Positions 26,951 to 36,246 of a stretch of DNA of 64,000 nucleotides are shown in pieces. The position numbers and the translations under genes were made by a program. The stretch covers positions 4,278,001-4,342,000 of the forward strand of contig NZ_CP150481.1 in NCBI RefSeq assembly GCF_047922965.1. The letters run 5' to 3'. How positions within the stretch are numbered: the stretch's first letter is position 1; every line of letters begins with the position of its first letter. The DNA is from Neptunicella plasticusilytica (GTDB lineage: Bacteria; Pseudomonadota; Gammaproteobacteria; Enterobacterales; Alteromonadaceae). The notes under the pieces are model-generated. The model saw only the letters and a program-made list of their open reading frames with translations, was not told the origin of the DNA and made no database searches.

Positions 26951-27532
26951 TTACTCCGGCCCATATTGATCTACATGTTGAATCAGCGTCGGAAAGAACT
27001 GATTAAAACATTGCTCGAATTCAATATAGTTTTGTTCGATATCCTTGATGCTGCCAGCAAACTGGTTGGTAAAACGGATACGCTTGGCAATAGCGTCTAA
27101 TGCCCGGGCCACGCCATCCAGACTTTGATACTGGCTGAGCCATTGATGTTCAACCATACTACCGATCACTTGCTGCATACGAGGTGGCATAATGGCTAAA
27201 CGCTGCGCCAGCTTGGCATAGGCTTGCTGACAGAATTGATCAAAATCCGTTTGACTGTATTCAGACCAATGCACAATCAGGTAATGATCGAACAGAACGT
27301 CCAGCGCAATACCGGCAAAGCGGCGCTGCGAGTGTCTAAATTGCTGTTTGGCTTGCCTGATCACTGGGTGGGTGTCGGTATATTTATCGACCATACGATG
27401 GTTGCGAAGGCCGGCCAGTATTCTGTCAGAAAATACCGTTGTATCGATCCCACGACAAAAATCCCCCAACAGGTTACCCGTATGGGAATCAGGGTTAGGC
27501 TGGGCCAGAAATAGATGAGCAAGATAATTCAT
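26951..27532 (-). CDS. acpH: Acyl carrier protein phosphodiesterase
   Basis: A 193-residue HD-like metal-dependent hydrolase that removes 4'-phosphopantetheine from holo-ACP. The start MNYLAHLFLA, then GNLLGDFCRG, RNHRMVDKYTDTHP and FAGIALDVLFDHYLIVHW give the His/Asp pattern and match AcpH (DUF479) well. The ATG at 27532 fits the family start better than a TTG six bases earlier. It lies just before the amino-sugar locus and is probably unrelated to it. Confidence 0.93.
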   Translation of the reverse strand: MNYLAHLFLAQPNPDSHTGNLLGDFCRGIDTTVFSDRILAGLRNHRMVDKYTDTHPVIRQAKQQFRHSQRRFAGIALDVLFDHYLIVHWSEYSQTDFDQFCQQAYAKLAQRLAIMPPRMQQVIGSMVEHQWLSQYQSLDGVARALDAIAKRIRFTNQFAGSIKDIEQNYIEFEQCFNQFFPTLIQHVDQYGPE

Positions 27533-27623
27533 GTACAAAGGCTATATCAGAACGCCTCGCGCATAAAGACGCTCGGGATAGCCACAGCAATATCGGAGTC
27601 AGATTAAGCCTAGGCGCCGTCAA

Positions 27624-28394
27624 CTACACAACTATGGTTTCAATACCCAGTTTTTTTAAGCCTTCGAGATATTCTGGCTGTATAGCATTGTCGGTAACCA
27701 CTTTGGTGACATTCTTAGGTTCGAGAATTTTATGCAGGCAGATATTGCCGAATTTGGAAGAGTCGGTAACCACTATCACTTCGCTGGAAATGGAACACAT
27801 TACACGGTTTAACTCGGCTTCCGCTTCAAAATGTGTGGTGATCCCCCGCTCCATATGAAATCCATCCACCCCAAGAAACAACTTATCTACATGCAGCCTT
27901 TGTAGGGCGTGTTCTGCACTTTTGCCGTAAAAAGAATTACTTTTGCGGCGCAGGGTGCCCCCCAATGAAATCACTTCAATCTGTTTATAGGGGGTCAGCT
28001 CTGTAATGATGTTGTGGCAATTGGTGACTACCGTAAGGTCTTCTTTTTCTGACAGATTAGCTGCAACCTGCAATGTAGTTGAACCGGCGTCCAGGATGAT
28101 TGAATCACCACTATGTACTAGATCTGATGCAATTTTACCTATGTTAATTTTGGCAGAGGTATTGATATCTTTTTTTCGTTCAAAGGGCGATTCTATTGCA
28201 AATACATTGCTCATCGACAACATGGCACCACCATAGGCTCTGGTGGCAATTCCCTGTTTTTCCAGGAATTGCAGATCCTTGCGTATGGTCACTCCTGATA
28301 CAGCAAACATCTGTATCAGATCATTCACTTGGACACTGCCTTTGTCCCTGAGCATGGTGGCAATTCTATCTCGTCGATGACTGGTATCGCGCAC
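27624..28394 (-). CDS. agaR: DeoR-family repressor of the amino-sugar locus
   Basis: A 256-residue DeoR regulator. The N-terminal helix-turn-helix (about 1-58: RIATMLRDKGSVQVNDLIQMFAVSGVTIRKDLQFLEKQG) is followed by the phosphosugar-sensing domain with DAGSTTLQVAANL and LFLGVDGFHMERGITTHFEAEAELNR. It resembles AgaR, which in Shewanella and E. coli represses GalNAc/GalN genes until an amino-sugar phosphate is bound. The context (agaZ, agaS, agaK, agaA in the same locus) supports the name. TTTCATTT repeats upstream suggest autoregulation. Confidence 0.85.
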   Translation of the reverse strand: MRDTSHRRDRIATMLRDKGSVQVNDLIQMFAVSGVTIRKDLQFLEKQGIATRAYGGAMLSMSNVFAIESPFERKKDINTSAKINIGKIASDLVHSGDSIILDAGSTTLQVAANLSEKEDLTVVTNCHNIITELTPYKQIEVISLGGTLRRKSNSFYGKSAEHALQRLHVDKLFLGVDGFHMERGITTHFEAEAELNRVMCSISSEVIVVTDSSKFGNICLHKILEPKNVTKVVTDNAIQPEYLEGLKKLGIETIVV

Positions 28395-28408
28395 GTTATT
28401 CCCTTGAA

Positions 28409-28416
28409 TTTCATTT
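28409..28416. promoter_or_regulatory. Single AgaR-like half-site upstream of agaR
   Basis: TTTCATTT lies 15 bases before the agaR start, with a weaker AATCTTTAAT following. This would be an autoregulatory position. A single copy in AT-rich DNA is weak evidence by itself. Confidence 0.35.
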
Positions 28417-28639
28417 AATCTTTAATGTGTAAGGAATTGTAGTTCTTTAAGCTAAAGCGATGCAATTGAAACTTTGCTAAATAAAACTTTAGTCATTACT
28501 TTCACTCTTAGACTAAACCAATAGATATCTGGCTGTATGCTTTATCGCACCTGGGTTGCTCTGTAACAACAGTAAACATTGCTACAGGCAACGGCGTGAT
28601 GCATTGGCTGTTAATACCACATGATTAATTCATTTTTTG

Positions 28640-28657
28640 TTTCATTTAATTTCATTG
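28640..28657. promoter_or_regulatory. Tandem AgaR-like operator upstream of agaR, at the agaZ 3' end
   Basis: TTTCATTT (28640) and TTTCATTG (28650) form a direct repeat of exactly 10 bases, the geometry of DeoR-family operators. The second copy overlaps the agaZ stop codon. It could control agaR, which begins 246 bases further along the minus strand. Confidence 0.45.
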
Positions 28658-29923
28658 ACATGCCTGCGAATACTTTTGCAGCACCAACCTGACTTTTGCG
28701 ATAACAAGGGCATCAGGTGTTGGCTGCAATTCCCCCTGATTCACAGCATCAAATTGTTCAGGAAAAAATTGACTGACTAATGTCAACGGAATAGCTTGTT
28801 TGGTCAGGTTTTCAAACAATATGGCAAGAGCTTGCTGAACCGGTTGTTCCAGCCAGTAGTAACGGATACGGTCACTAAGGCTGAACAGACAGTCAATTTT
28901 CTGCTGATGTTGCTGCTGTGAATAATATTTTTGCCAATGACCGGGACTTTTTTGCATACAATCCAGCAATATGTTCTGGATATCGCTACATACATCGGCG
29001 TTACACAAAACCTGCTCAATAGCAGCCAGAGCAAAAATCGCCTCACGCATGGCAAAGGTAAGCCAGGGTCCGACTTTAAGAATGGCAAAATGATCCTGTA
29101 CCAGTTGCTGCAGATTTTCGGCGCTCTGATAATCGGTAGAATGGGCTTCAAAAACCATATCCGCTTCGGTATCCAGCATTTTGCTTAATGCCTGAGCCTT
29201 ATCGGCTTGATAGTGATGGATAGAGTGCGCACCAAACTCAACCCCCGGCTGCACTACCAGGCCGATAATGCGCGGCCATACTTCAATTAACTGCGCTTTG
29301 GTAAAAGCTTCTTTATGAATAGCCAGGGTCTGCGCTGCAGCATCCACCGCAGTGACCTGTAATACTTCTTCATCGTCGTTACTTCCCCCCGGAACCGGGA
29401 CTTCAGTGCCGATGACGTAAACAGGCGGTGGCAACTTTGCCTGAATACTGGCTTGTTCCGCTATTTTGCACAATCTGGCGGCACGCATAGCGACCTGATG
29501 ATCAGATAAAGGAACTGGATCGTCTGCACAGGACATGGAACAATCGAGATGAATTTTGCTGTATCCGGCTTTGACATACTCAGCGATCAGCACATCTGAT
29601 TTCGCCATCGCCTCTTCAGCACTGAGGTGCTGCCAACAATTGGGGCCTAAATGATCACCACCAAAAATCAGCTGCTGTAGCGGAAATCCGGTGTCATGTG
29701 CCAGTTTATGTACATATTCACGAAAATCCGCTGGAATCATACTGGTATAGCCGCCGTCCTGATTTACCTGATTGGAGGTAGATTCAATCAGGAGTTGCTC
29801 ATGGTTTTGTTTCGCATGCAGCATGGCTGCTTTCAGCACTAGTTGGTTGGCTGAACAAACGGAATAGATCCCGCCACCTTTACCTGCTTTGTGTTTTTTA
29901 ATTCTGTCTGCCAAAGAAATCAT
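28652..29923 (-). CDS. agaZ: AgaZ/GatZ/KbaZ-family tagatose-phosphate enzyme
   Basis: A 423-residue TIM-barrel protein of the GatZ/KbaZ/AgaZ family: GGGIYSVCSANQLVLKAAML, STSNQVNQDGGYTSMIPADFR, FGGDHLGPNCWQHL, KIHLDCSMSCADDP, VIGTEVPVPGG and FEAHSTDYQ are family landmarks. In E. coli, GatZ/KbaZ supports the catalytic GatY/KbaY tagatose-bisphosphate aldolase; other members have been annotated as tagatose-6-phosphate kinase or described as 4-epimerases acting on tagatose-6-phosphate. No GatY/KbaY partner is in this window, so a stand-alone role, for example converting tagatose-6-phosphate to fructose-6-phosphate, is a reasonable inference. It is transcribed away from the TonB receptor gene across a shared control region. 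Confidence 0.85.
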   Translation of the reverse strand: MISLADRIKKHKAGKGGGIYSVCSANQLVLKAAMLHAKQNHEQLLIESTSNQVNQDGGYTSMIPADFREYVHKLAHDTGFPLQQLIFGGDHLGPNCWQHLSAEEAMAKSDVLIAEYVKAGYSKIHLDCSMSCADDPVPLSDHQVAMRAARLCKIAEQASIQAKLPPPVYVIGTEVPVPGGSNDDEEVLQVTAVDAAAQTLAIHKEAFTKAQLIEVWPRIIGLVVQPGVEFGAHSIHHYQADKAQALSKMLDTEADMVFEAHSTDYQSAENLQQLVQDHFAILKVGPWLTFAMREAIFALAAIEQVLCNADVCSDIQNILLDCMQKSPGHWQKYYSQQQHQQKIDCLFSLSDRIRYYWLEQPVQQALAILFENLTKQAIPLTLVSQFFPEQFDAVNQGELQPTPDALVIAKVRLVLQKYSQACQ

Positions 29924-29993
29924 TAATGCACTCCTGCCATCATGGCTGTTTACAACTGCTATTTACGTTTAAGGTCAACTATTTGACCTATAC

Positions 29994-30010
29994 AATGAAA
30001 TAAAATGAAA
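29994..30010. promoter_or_regulatory. Tandem AgaR-like operator upstream of agaZ
   Basis: AATGAAA occurs at 29994 and again at 30004, an exact 10-base direct repeat (the TTTCATT element read on the other strand). It lies about 70 bases upstream of the agaZ start in the divergent agaZ-TonB receptor region of 403 bases. Apart from operator-like repeats, that AT-rich region shows no gene. Confidence 0.5.
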
Positions 30011-30275
30011 CTTAATTCAACCTAATATTAAGTTTTTAAGATTAAAAAGAGTATTAAATGAAATTTATGTTGCTTTTAATTTAATCGTATGGTTATATTT
30101 TCTAACATTGCGAGGTAATAGGTTCGTAGGCCTGATTAACGCAGGATTAACTGACTTGAATGTTATTTAATTGATTAACTTAGAGAAAGTATCATTTAAT
30201 CCGTAGTAGAGTTGTCCGGCTTTTGTGCAGTGATGCCTGCAATATGGTGATGTTTTATCTTTCGAATACGGTTTA

Positions 30276-30292
30276 AATAAAACCAAATGAAA
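30276..30292. promoter_or_regulatory. AgaR-like operator upstream of the TonB receptor gene
   Basis: AATAAAA (30276) and AATGAAA (30286) repeat at 10-base spacing, 35-50 bases before the receptor start codon and next to its ribosome-binding site. Position and sequence match the other operator-like repeats of the locus, but the first half is imperfect. Confidence 0.4.
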
Positions 30293-30326
30293 TAAAAGCT
30301 AAATTATTATAAAAAAGGAGAAATAC

Positions 30327-33281
30327 GTGAAACACAAAGCAATCACTAGCACTCCCTTAAGCCGCCCCTCCAGAGTCGCTGCAGCAATAAGCGGGATTTT
30401 GCTCGCTAATATTGGAGCAGTGTTTGCTCAGGACGCAACACAGAACACAACCGACCCCAATGACGTTGAAGTCATTCAGATTCAGGGGATCCGTGGCGGT
30501 GTGATAGCGGGTCTGGAAGTGAAACGTAATTCAGATGTTATCGTTGATGCGATATCTGCCGAAGATATCGGCAAATTTCCCGATGCAAACCTGGCCGAAG
30601 CGCTGCAGCGGATACCGGAAGTGTCTATCGACCGGGACTCGGGCGAGGGGCGCTTTGTGACCATTCGCGGATTGGGACCAGAATTTAACTCCGTTTTATT
30701 AAACGGGCGTCATGTTGCCAGTACCGAACCAACTCGTGCGTTCAGTTTTGATACCATCGCAGCAGAACTGGTCAGTGAACTAAAGGTTTATAAAACCCAG
30801 AATGCTTCGTTGAGTGAAGGTGGACTGGGTGGAACCGTTAGCGCCATTACCGCTCGACCCTTGTCGTATGATGGTTTGCAAATCAGAGGTTCAATCAAGG
30901 CAGGTTATGAAGCCGAAGCGGAAAAGACCACACCACAGGGTTCTTTCCTTATTAGTAACACCTTCGCAGATCGAACAATTGGCGCTTTATTAGCAGTGTC
31001 GCTGCAATCGAGAAAAAACCGTGTTTATCAAACCAATTCCAGTGGTATACGTACTCAGGGTACATTTTTAAGTAGCTACAAATCCGCCTATGCCTACGTG
31101 GCGTATACCAACCTGGATTACGATGCAGTGTATCGTCCGGTTGAAATTAGCCGCAATGTGAAAGATGAAGATCGTGATCGTCTGGGTATCAGCGGAGTAT
31201 TGCAGTTTCGCCCGAATAATAACCTGGATGTCACCCTCGACTACCTTTATTCCAAATTTAAAGTGCAATCGACCACTAATCAGGTTAGTAACTGGATTGG
31301 AGCGGTATATGCGCCATCACCTTATGCCGGTGGCCAGTTTGGCATGCCCTCAGAAAGCGATATGCTGACTGACATTTCACAGACTGAAGTGGATGAAAAT
31401 GGCGTATTTACCCGCATTTCCAATGGTATCTCCTGGGGAACGGGACAGGCTTACAACAGGTTGGATGATTTCCGTGATACCACTACCCAGATGCTAGGTG
31501 CCAATGTCAGCTACGCCTTCAGCGATGATATAAAGATGAATCTGGATGCGGCATGGTCAAAAGCCAAAGATAGTAATCCCGGCCTCAATTCGCGCCGCAG
31601 CCTGGAAGTGATCAATGGTGAAACTATCGTCATTGACCTAAGCCAGGATGTACCTTTTATCACCCAAACACCGGATTCATTCCTTGCAAAGCCTGAAAAT
31701 GCCCAGAATTTGCGGGTGAGACGCCAGTTTGACTACGGTGAGGATGTAGATGCCGAAAATGTTGATGTTAAGCTAGATTTTGTGATCAACAGCTTGAAGG
31801 ATTTGACAGTACGCACCGGCTTTGCCTATGAAACCGCAGAAAAAAGTAGCGATACTTATGAAACGCCAGACTTTGTACAGACGTTGTACCATCAGTCAAC
31901 GTCAACGGGAACACCTTTCCCGGACGGAGGCTTTGAACAAATCAGTGATGGTATTATGCAGGTCGACTCGACCAAACTGGGTCAGCCGGGCAGCTCAAAT
32001 AACGATATTTTCCTGATTAATCTGGATGCATTTAATGCATTAATTAATGATCCGCAGTTTGCCAGCAGTGTAGCAGAACAGTATGGCAGCGATCCGCGCA
32101 GGGGAGCCAACACCTTACGTAATTATCAGGCATTTCTGGATAATGGCGGGTTTGGAGCAGCACTGACCGGCGACTCATTTGCAGTGAAAGAAAAGGTCTT
32201 TTCTTATTATCTGGAAGGTGCCTATGACTTTGAAATGGCCGGCATGTACGGACAATTTACCGTCGGTGCCAGATACACCAAAACCGATTTAGATGCAGTA
32301 GGTTATTCTCGCGTAATCAATGATTTATCGGAAACACCCTGTGATTTTAATCCACAACAAACCTGTCTGGTGCCGTTATATGCCGATCCGGATGGTCCCG
32401 AGGGGCTAACCCGACAGGCCTTGTCCAACAGCTACGATAATCTGCTGCCTTCAGCCAACTTAAAACTGGAACTGACCGATGATGTCGTACTGCGAATGGC
32501 CGCTTCTAAATCCATGACACGCCCTTTCCTGGAAGATATGGCACCTAAATTTATACCGGGGACCATGAATGCTGACTTGCGAGTAGCGCGCTCAAATAAT
32601 AGCGAGTTGACACCTTATATGTCATTCAACCTGGATGCATCACTGGAATGGTATTTTGCAACAGGCAGTATGGCGTCTATTGCAGCGTATAAAAAACGCA
32701 TAGATGATTATATCGTCAGACGTACCGTAGATGATGTCGTAGTGGATTCCATTGCCAACAGCGCCTACAACACTTTTCAGGTCACTATGCCATCAAATGC
32801 CGAAGACATTGAAGTATCCGGTATTTCTGTCAATCTTACCCAGGTATTTGATAATGGTCTGGGTTATCAGGCGAATCATACCTTTGTAAATACGGATACC
32901 GAATTTGACGGTACCTCCTTTGATGAAACTAAACCGGCGTTACCAGGTCTGGGTGACACCACAAACGTGGTGGTATTTTATGAGGATGGCCCGTTTGGAG
33001 CGCGTTTAGCCTATAACAAGCGCAAGAAGTTTTTGGCTAATGCACAATACGCCAGTGGTTACGTATTCGGCGAGGAGTTTTCCGAACCGGTATTTGCCGC
33101 CGACTATGAGCAACTGGATGCCAGGGTGAGTTACGCCTTATTTGATGGTATTACTGTGTTTGTAGAAGGCGTTAACCTAACCGGAGAAACATTGCGTCGC
33201 CACGGCCGATTTGAAAATCTGTTTGTGGACTACAGCAATTTTGGTAAGCGCTATGTATTAGGCTTATCCGGGAAATGGTAG
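30327..33281 (+). CDS. TonB-dependent outer-membrane receptor for amino-sugar oligosaccharides
   Basis: A 984-residue receptor. A long signal peptide (about 1-34, cleavage near VFAQD) is followed by a TonB-box-like DVEVIQIQGI and the plug domain (SAEDIGKFPDANLAEALQRIPEVSIDRDSGEGRFVTIRGLGPEFN), then a 22-strand-type barrel ending in FGKRYVLGLSGKW. The plug signature is that of the large TIGR01782-like receptor class common in Alteromonadales and Caulobacter, many of which import carbohydrates. GTG is the start, with AAGGAG six bases upstream. Location next to agaZ and AgaR-like repeats suggests GalNAc-containing oligosaccharides as cargo. It is followed by a short stem-loop and a four-gene module on the same strand. 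Confidence 0.9.
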   Translation: MKHKAITSTPLSRPSRVAAAISGILLANIGAVFAQDATQNTTDPNDVEVIQIQGIRGGVIAGLEVKRNSDVIVDAISAEDIGKFPDANLAEALQRIPEVSIDRDSGEGRFVTIRGLGPEFNSVLLNGRHVASTEPTRAFSFDTIAAELVSELKVYKTQNASLSEGGLGGTVSAITARPLSYDGLQIRGSIKAGYEAEAEKTTPQGSFLISNTFADRTIGALLAVSLQSRKNRVYQTNSSGIRTQGTFLSSYKSAYAYVAYTNLDYDAVYRPVEISRNVKDEDRDRLGISGVLQFRPNNNLDVTLDYLYSKFKVQSTTNQVSNWIGAVYAPSPYAGGQFGMPSESDMLTDISQTEVDENGVFTRISNGISWGTGQAYNRLDDFRDTTTQMLGANVSYAFSDDIKMNLDAAWSKAKDSNPGLNSRRSLEVINGETIVIDLSQDVPFITQTPDSFLAKPENAQNLRVRRQFDYGEDVDAENVDVKLDFVINSLKDLTVRTGFAYETAEKSSDTYETPDFVQTLYHQSTSTGTPFPDGGFEQISDGIMQVDSTKLGQPGSSNNDIFLINLDAFNALINDPQFASSVAEQYGSDPRRGANTLRNYQAFLDNGGFGAALTGDSFAVKEKVFSYYLEGAYDFEMAGMYGQFTVGARYTKTDLDAVGYSRVINDLSETPCDFNPQQTCLVPLYADPDGPEGLTRQALSNSYDNLLPSANLKLELTDDVVLRMAASKSMTRPFLEDMAPKFIPGTMNADLRVARSNNSELTPYMSFNLDASLEWYFATGSMASIAAYKKRIDDYIVRRTVDDVVVDSIANSAYNTFQVTMPSNAEDIEVSGISVNLTQVFDNGLGYQANHTFVNTDTEFDGTSFDETKPALPGLGDTTNVVVFYEDGPFGARLAYNKRKKFLANAQYASGYVFGEEFSEPVFAADYEQLDARVSYALFDGITVFVEGVNLTGETLRRHGRFENLFVDYSNFGKRYVLGLSGKW

Positions 33282-33288
33282 AAGTCAG

Positions 33289-33316
33289 GTGCCCTGCTAT
33301 CGGGGCGCTTTGTTTT
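33289..33316 (+). terminator. Weak terminator or processing stem after the TonB receptor gene
   Basis: GTGCCC pairs with GGGCGC around a short loop and is followed by TTTGTTTT, directly after the receptor stop codon and before the hydroxylase-like gene. It may lower expression of the downstream module compared with the receptor. The stem is short and contains a G-T pair. Confidence 0.4.
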
Positions 33317-33327
33317 ACAGGTGGCAA

Positions 33328-33945
33328 ATGTACTTTGAAGGCAAGTTTAGAAAAATAGGACAAGCCGACTGTTCAGCGTTGGCAGAATACATTGCGGCCA
33401 TGCCTGATTCAGTCTGGAATGAAAATACCGACAGGCAGAATGTGTATGATGTACACGCCAGCACACAGATGATCCCGTTAATATTTGATGCCGATTTCAG
33501 GCATCGCTTTCCCACCGTACATAAACAACTTGCCGGATTCTCCCAGTGGCTGGAGCCTGCAATGCAAAACATCGTTGACTATTACCGGTCACTGGAAGAG
33601 CAGCATGAGGACTATCAAAAACTGCGTTTTAACCAAGCCTATTTTGTGCGCATCATTCTGGTACGCCTTGCCGCAGGCACTGAAATCAAACCGCACACCG
33701 ATCACGGCTATTCACTGAGCCGAGCGCACCGTATTCACTGGCCGGTTATTACCAATGAAGCAGTGTCTTTTTGTATCGATGATGAAAATAAAACCTTGCC
33801 TGCAGGGGAGTTATGGGAAGTGAACAACAGACGCACCCACAGTGTTAAAAATGCCAGTCAGTTTGCTCGTTATCATATTATTTTTGATTTTGTCATCCCC
33901 CATGAAGCCATTAACGATCCGCAACTAGGGCGATTACAGGCGTGA
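33328..33945 (+). CDS. Aspartyl/asparaginyl beta-hydroxylase-like protein
   Basis: A 206-residue protein without signal peptide. Residues 100-190 form a double-stranded beta-helix of the aspartyl/asparaginyl beta-hydroxylase type, with the iron-binding HxD (H123, D125 in EIKPHTDHGYSL), a distal His (H171 in RRTHSVKNAS) and a following Arg (FARYHIIFD) suitable for 2-oxoglutarate. A cytoplasmic Fe(II)/2OG oxygenase is therefore likely; the substrate is unknown. The ATG at 33328 has CAGGTGG before it and is preferred over an upstream GTG lying in the stem-loop. It is first of four co-oriented genes after the TonB receptor. Confidence 0.72.
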   Translation: MYFEGKFRKIGQADCSALAEYIAAMPDSVWNENTDRQNVYDVHASTQMIPLIFDADFRHRFPTVHKQLAGFSQWLEPAMQNIVDYYRSLEEQHEDYQKLRFNQAYFVRIILVRLAAGTEIKPHTDHGYSLSRAHRIHWPVITNEAVSFCIDDENKTLPAGELWEVNNRRTHSVKNASQFARYHIIFDFVIPHEAINDPQLGRLQA

Positions 33946-33955
33946 GTGTAGCCAG

Positions 33956-35539
33956 ATGCCGTTAACCGCTACCGATCATCAACAACAAATAGAGCAGGCC
34001 AAACAATATCTGGACAACAGGCAACTGGTTCAGGCCGACGCTATTTTACAGCAACTGGTTCACACTCACGCTGACGATATTGAGATTCACTTACTGCAAT
34101 CCCAGATATTTGAACTAAGAGGCTGGCATCAGCAGCAACTTGACTGTTTGATGAAAGTTGTCGACTTTTCCTCGCAACATCCGCAAATTCTGGTGCGTAT
34201 CGCCTTTGCACAACTTGCCTTAAGCCAATTTGCACAGGCACAAAACTCAGCCGTTAGCGTACTGCACAATCCAGCCGCCAGCAGTGCCGATTGGCGAAAT
34301 TGCGGTAAATTATTTCATGCAATAGGCTTGTATAAATTAAGTGCACAAGCCTACTCCAAGGCAGTGCAGCAGGGCGAGAACAGCGAAAGTATTTATTACG
34401 ATCTGGGAATGGCGCACACCTTGTCCGGCCAGATCCCGCAGGCAGTGGATGCCTACCACAAAAGCATTCAAACCTATCCTGATTATGCCATGGCTTATGC
34501 CGGATTAAGTAAAGCGCGTAAGGCGACTGAGCAAACCAATCACACTCGGCAATTAGAAAAACTGCTCGAAAATACCCGTAACCCCTGGGCGGCGATTAAT
34601 TTATATCATAGCCTGGCCAAGGAATGGGACGATTTGGGGCAGTATCAACAATCATTAAATACACTGGAAACCGGTAAACACAAACTGCGCAGGGTTTGTC
34701 CGCATACTGCAGCATTTTGTGTGGATAATGCCGCGGCAATCAAAAACGTTTATCAAAAATATATCAACAGCATACCTCAACAAGCGGAAAGTGATTCAGC
34801 GCAGCAGCAAAGCCCGATTTTTGTTACCGGTATGCCAAGAAGTGGTACCACAGTAGTGGAACGCATACTGACCAATCACAGTGAGGTGGTGGGCTGTGGT
34901 GAACGTTTGCAGTTTAGTCTGGCTGCCAAATCGCAGGGTAAAAAATCATACACTGCATTATTTGATGCTCAATCGCTGGATGAGCAGTGGCAGCACAGCG
35001 ATTTTGCACAGATTGGTCGTCAGTATCTGCAATCTACCGCTTACCTGCACAACGGTGCACGCTACTTTGTGGACAAACTACCGCTTAATATTTTTTGGGC
35101 GGGAGCCATTCTCAAAGCGCTGCCACAGGCAAAAATAGTATGCTTGCTGCGCGATCCGCTGGATACCCTAATAGGTAATTATCGCCAGGTATTTGAATAT
35201 GGCAGTGGGACTTATACCTACACACTGGATTTAGTCTCCTGTGCCCGTTATATAAAAATATTTCGTGAACTGGCCTTGTGGCTAGCAGCGCATTTTCCAC
35301 AGCGCGTGACTCTGGTGAGTTATGAAGAGCTGGTTAGCCAGCCACAAACTCAGGCTAAAGCCTTGCTGGAATTTTGTGGACTAGAGTGGCAAGCACATTG
35401 TGTTGATATTCATAAAAATCAGGCTGCGGTCGGCTCTGCCAGCGCTGCGCAGGTAAAAGAACCTATTCATCATCGGTCTAAAGGGCATGCAAAAAACTAC
35501 CTTGCCTGGATGTCGGAAATGGAACATTTTTTTGATTAA
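33956..35539 (+). CDS. TPR-repeat sulfotransferase
   Basis: A 527-residue protein. The N-terminal half (about 10-245) is made of TPR-like helical hairpins (for example SIYYDLGMAHTLSGQIPQAVDAYHKSIQTYPDYAMAYAGLSKA). The C-terminal half (about 285-520) is a sulfotransferase: 5'-phosphosulfate loop PIFVTGMPRSGTTVVERIL (P-loop at about 291-299), catalytic-region segment YFVDKLPLNIFWAGAILKALPQAKIVCLLRDPLDT with the 3'-phosphate-binding Arg, and a C-terminal lid. It should transfer sulfate from PAPS to an unknown acceptor in the cytoplasm. TPR-sulfotransferase fusions are common beside TonB receptors in Alteromonadales, but their role is not established. It begins 10 bases after the hydroxylase-like gene. 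Confidence 0.8.
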   Translation: MPLTATDHQQQIEQAKQYLDNRQLVQADAILQQLVHTHADDIEIHLLQSQIFELRGWHQQQLDCLMKVVDFSSQHPQILVRIAFAQLALSQFAQAQNSAVSVLHNPAASSADWRNCGKLFHAIGLYKLSAQAYSKAVQQGENSESIYYDLGMAHTLSGQIPQAVDAYHKSIQTYPDYAMAYAGLSKARKATEQTNHTRQLEKLLENTRNPWAAINLYHSLAKEWDDLGQYQQSLNTLETGKHKLRRVCPHTAAFCVDNAAAIKNVYQKYINSIPQQAESDSAQQQSPIFVTGMPRSGTTVVERILTNHSEVVGCGERLQFSLAAKSQGKKSYTALFDAQSLDEQWQHSDFAQIGRQYLQSTAYLHNGARYFVDKLPLNIFWAGAILKALPQAKIVCLLRDPLDTLIGNYRQVFEYGSGTYTYTLDLVSCARYIKIFRELALWLAAHFPQRVTLVSYEELVSQPQTQAKALLEFCGLEWQAHCVDIHKNQAAVGSASAAQVKEPIHHRSKGHAKNYLAWMSEMEHFFD

Positions 35540-35554
35540 TGCAAAGGACAGTTA

Positions 35555-36238
35555 ATGGTTATTTGCCCTAAATTTGTATTCCTGCATATGCACAAATCTG
35601 CCGGCACCTTTGTTAACCGGATGCTGCTTGAACGAATTCCTTATGCCAAACAAATTGGTTACCACCTGCCGTACAGCGAATTACCGGCTGCCTACCAGCG
35701 TTTACCTGTTATGGGAACGGTACGTAACCCCTGGGCTTATTATGTATCCTGGTTCAGTTTTCAGTCGCAAATGGCTCAACCCAATCTGTTATTTAATCTT
35801 GTGAGTAACTATGGACAACAGGGTTTTGAACAAAGCATAAGCAATCTGCTCACTCTGTCGGACAACAGTCAGCTACGCGATAAACTGATGGCATCCTTGC
35901 CCGAACAATTCCAAAATAGCGGTTTAAACCTGATTCGCTCTGATATCGAACATATGCAGACAGACACCGGGTTTTATTCGTTTTTGTATCAGCGCATGTA
36001 TAAGGGCGCGAATTCACCGACCGTGCTACCGGCAGAGAACCTGAGAGACAGTTTGCGGCATTATCTTGAACAAACCGATCCGTTTTTAGTGGCGCGCACC
36101 ACTGATTATTTGCAACATGCGCCCCAGGCCAATAGCAGTAAACACAGACCATACCGCGAATATTACTCTACCGAATTAAGTGAACTTGTCGCACACCAAG
36201 ACCGGGCGCTTATTCAAAAATATCACTATCAATTTTAA
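35555..36238 (+). CDS. Second sulfotransferase-like protein
   Basis: A 227-residue protein starting VICPKFVFLHMHKSAGTFVNRMLLERIP, in which HMHKSAGT is the P-loop variant of glycan-type sulfotransferases (HKxGGT class). VMGTVRNPWAYYVSWFSF carries the Arg and Ser expected for 3'-phosphate binding of PAPS. Its length is at the low end for a sulfotransferase domain. It follows the TPR-sulfotransferase by 15 bases and precedes the SapC-like gene by 8 bases, so the three are co-translated. The substrate is unknown. Confidence 0.68.
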   Translation: MVICPKFVFLHMHKSAGTFVNRMLLERIPYAKQIGYHLPYSELPAAYQRLPVMGTVRNPWAYYVSWFSFQSQMAQPNLLFNLVSNYGQQGFEQSISNLLTLSDNSQLRDKLMASLPEQFQNSGLNLIRSDIEHMQTDTGFYSFLYQRMYKGANSPTVLPAENLRDSLRHYLEQTDPFLVARTTDYLQHAPQANSSKHRPYREYYSTELSELVAHQDRALIQKYHYQF

Positions 36239-36246
36239 GGTTTATT

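Noticed and set aside
30057..30063. A lone AATGAAA upstream of the TonB receptor
   Set aside because: It has no partner at 10-base spacing and lies in very AT-rich DNA, so I did not list it as an operator.
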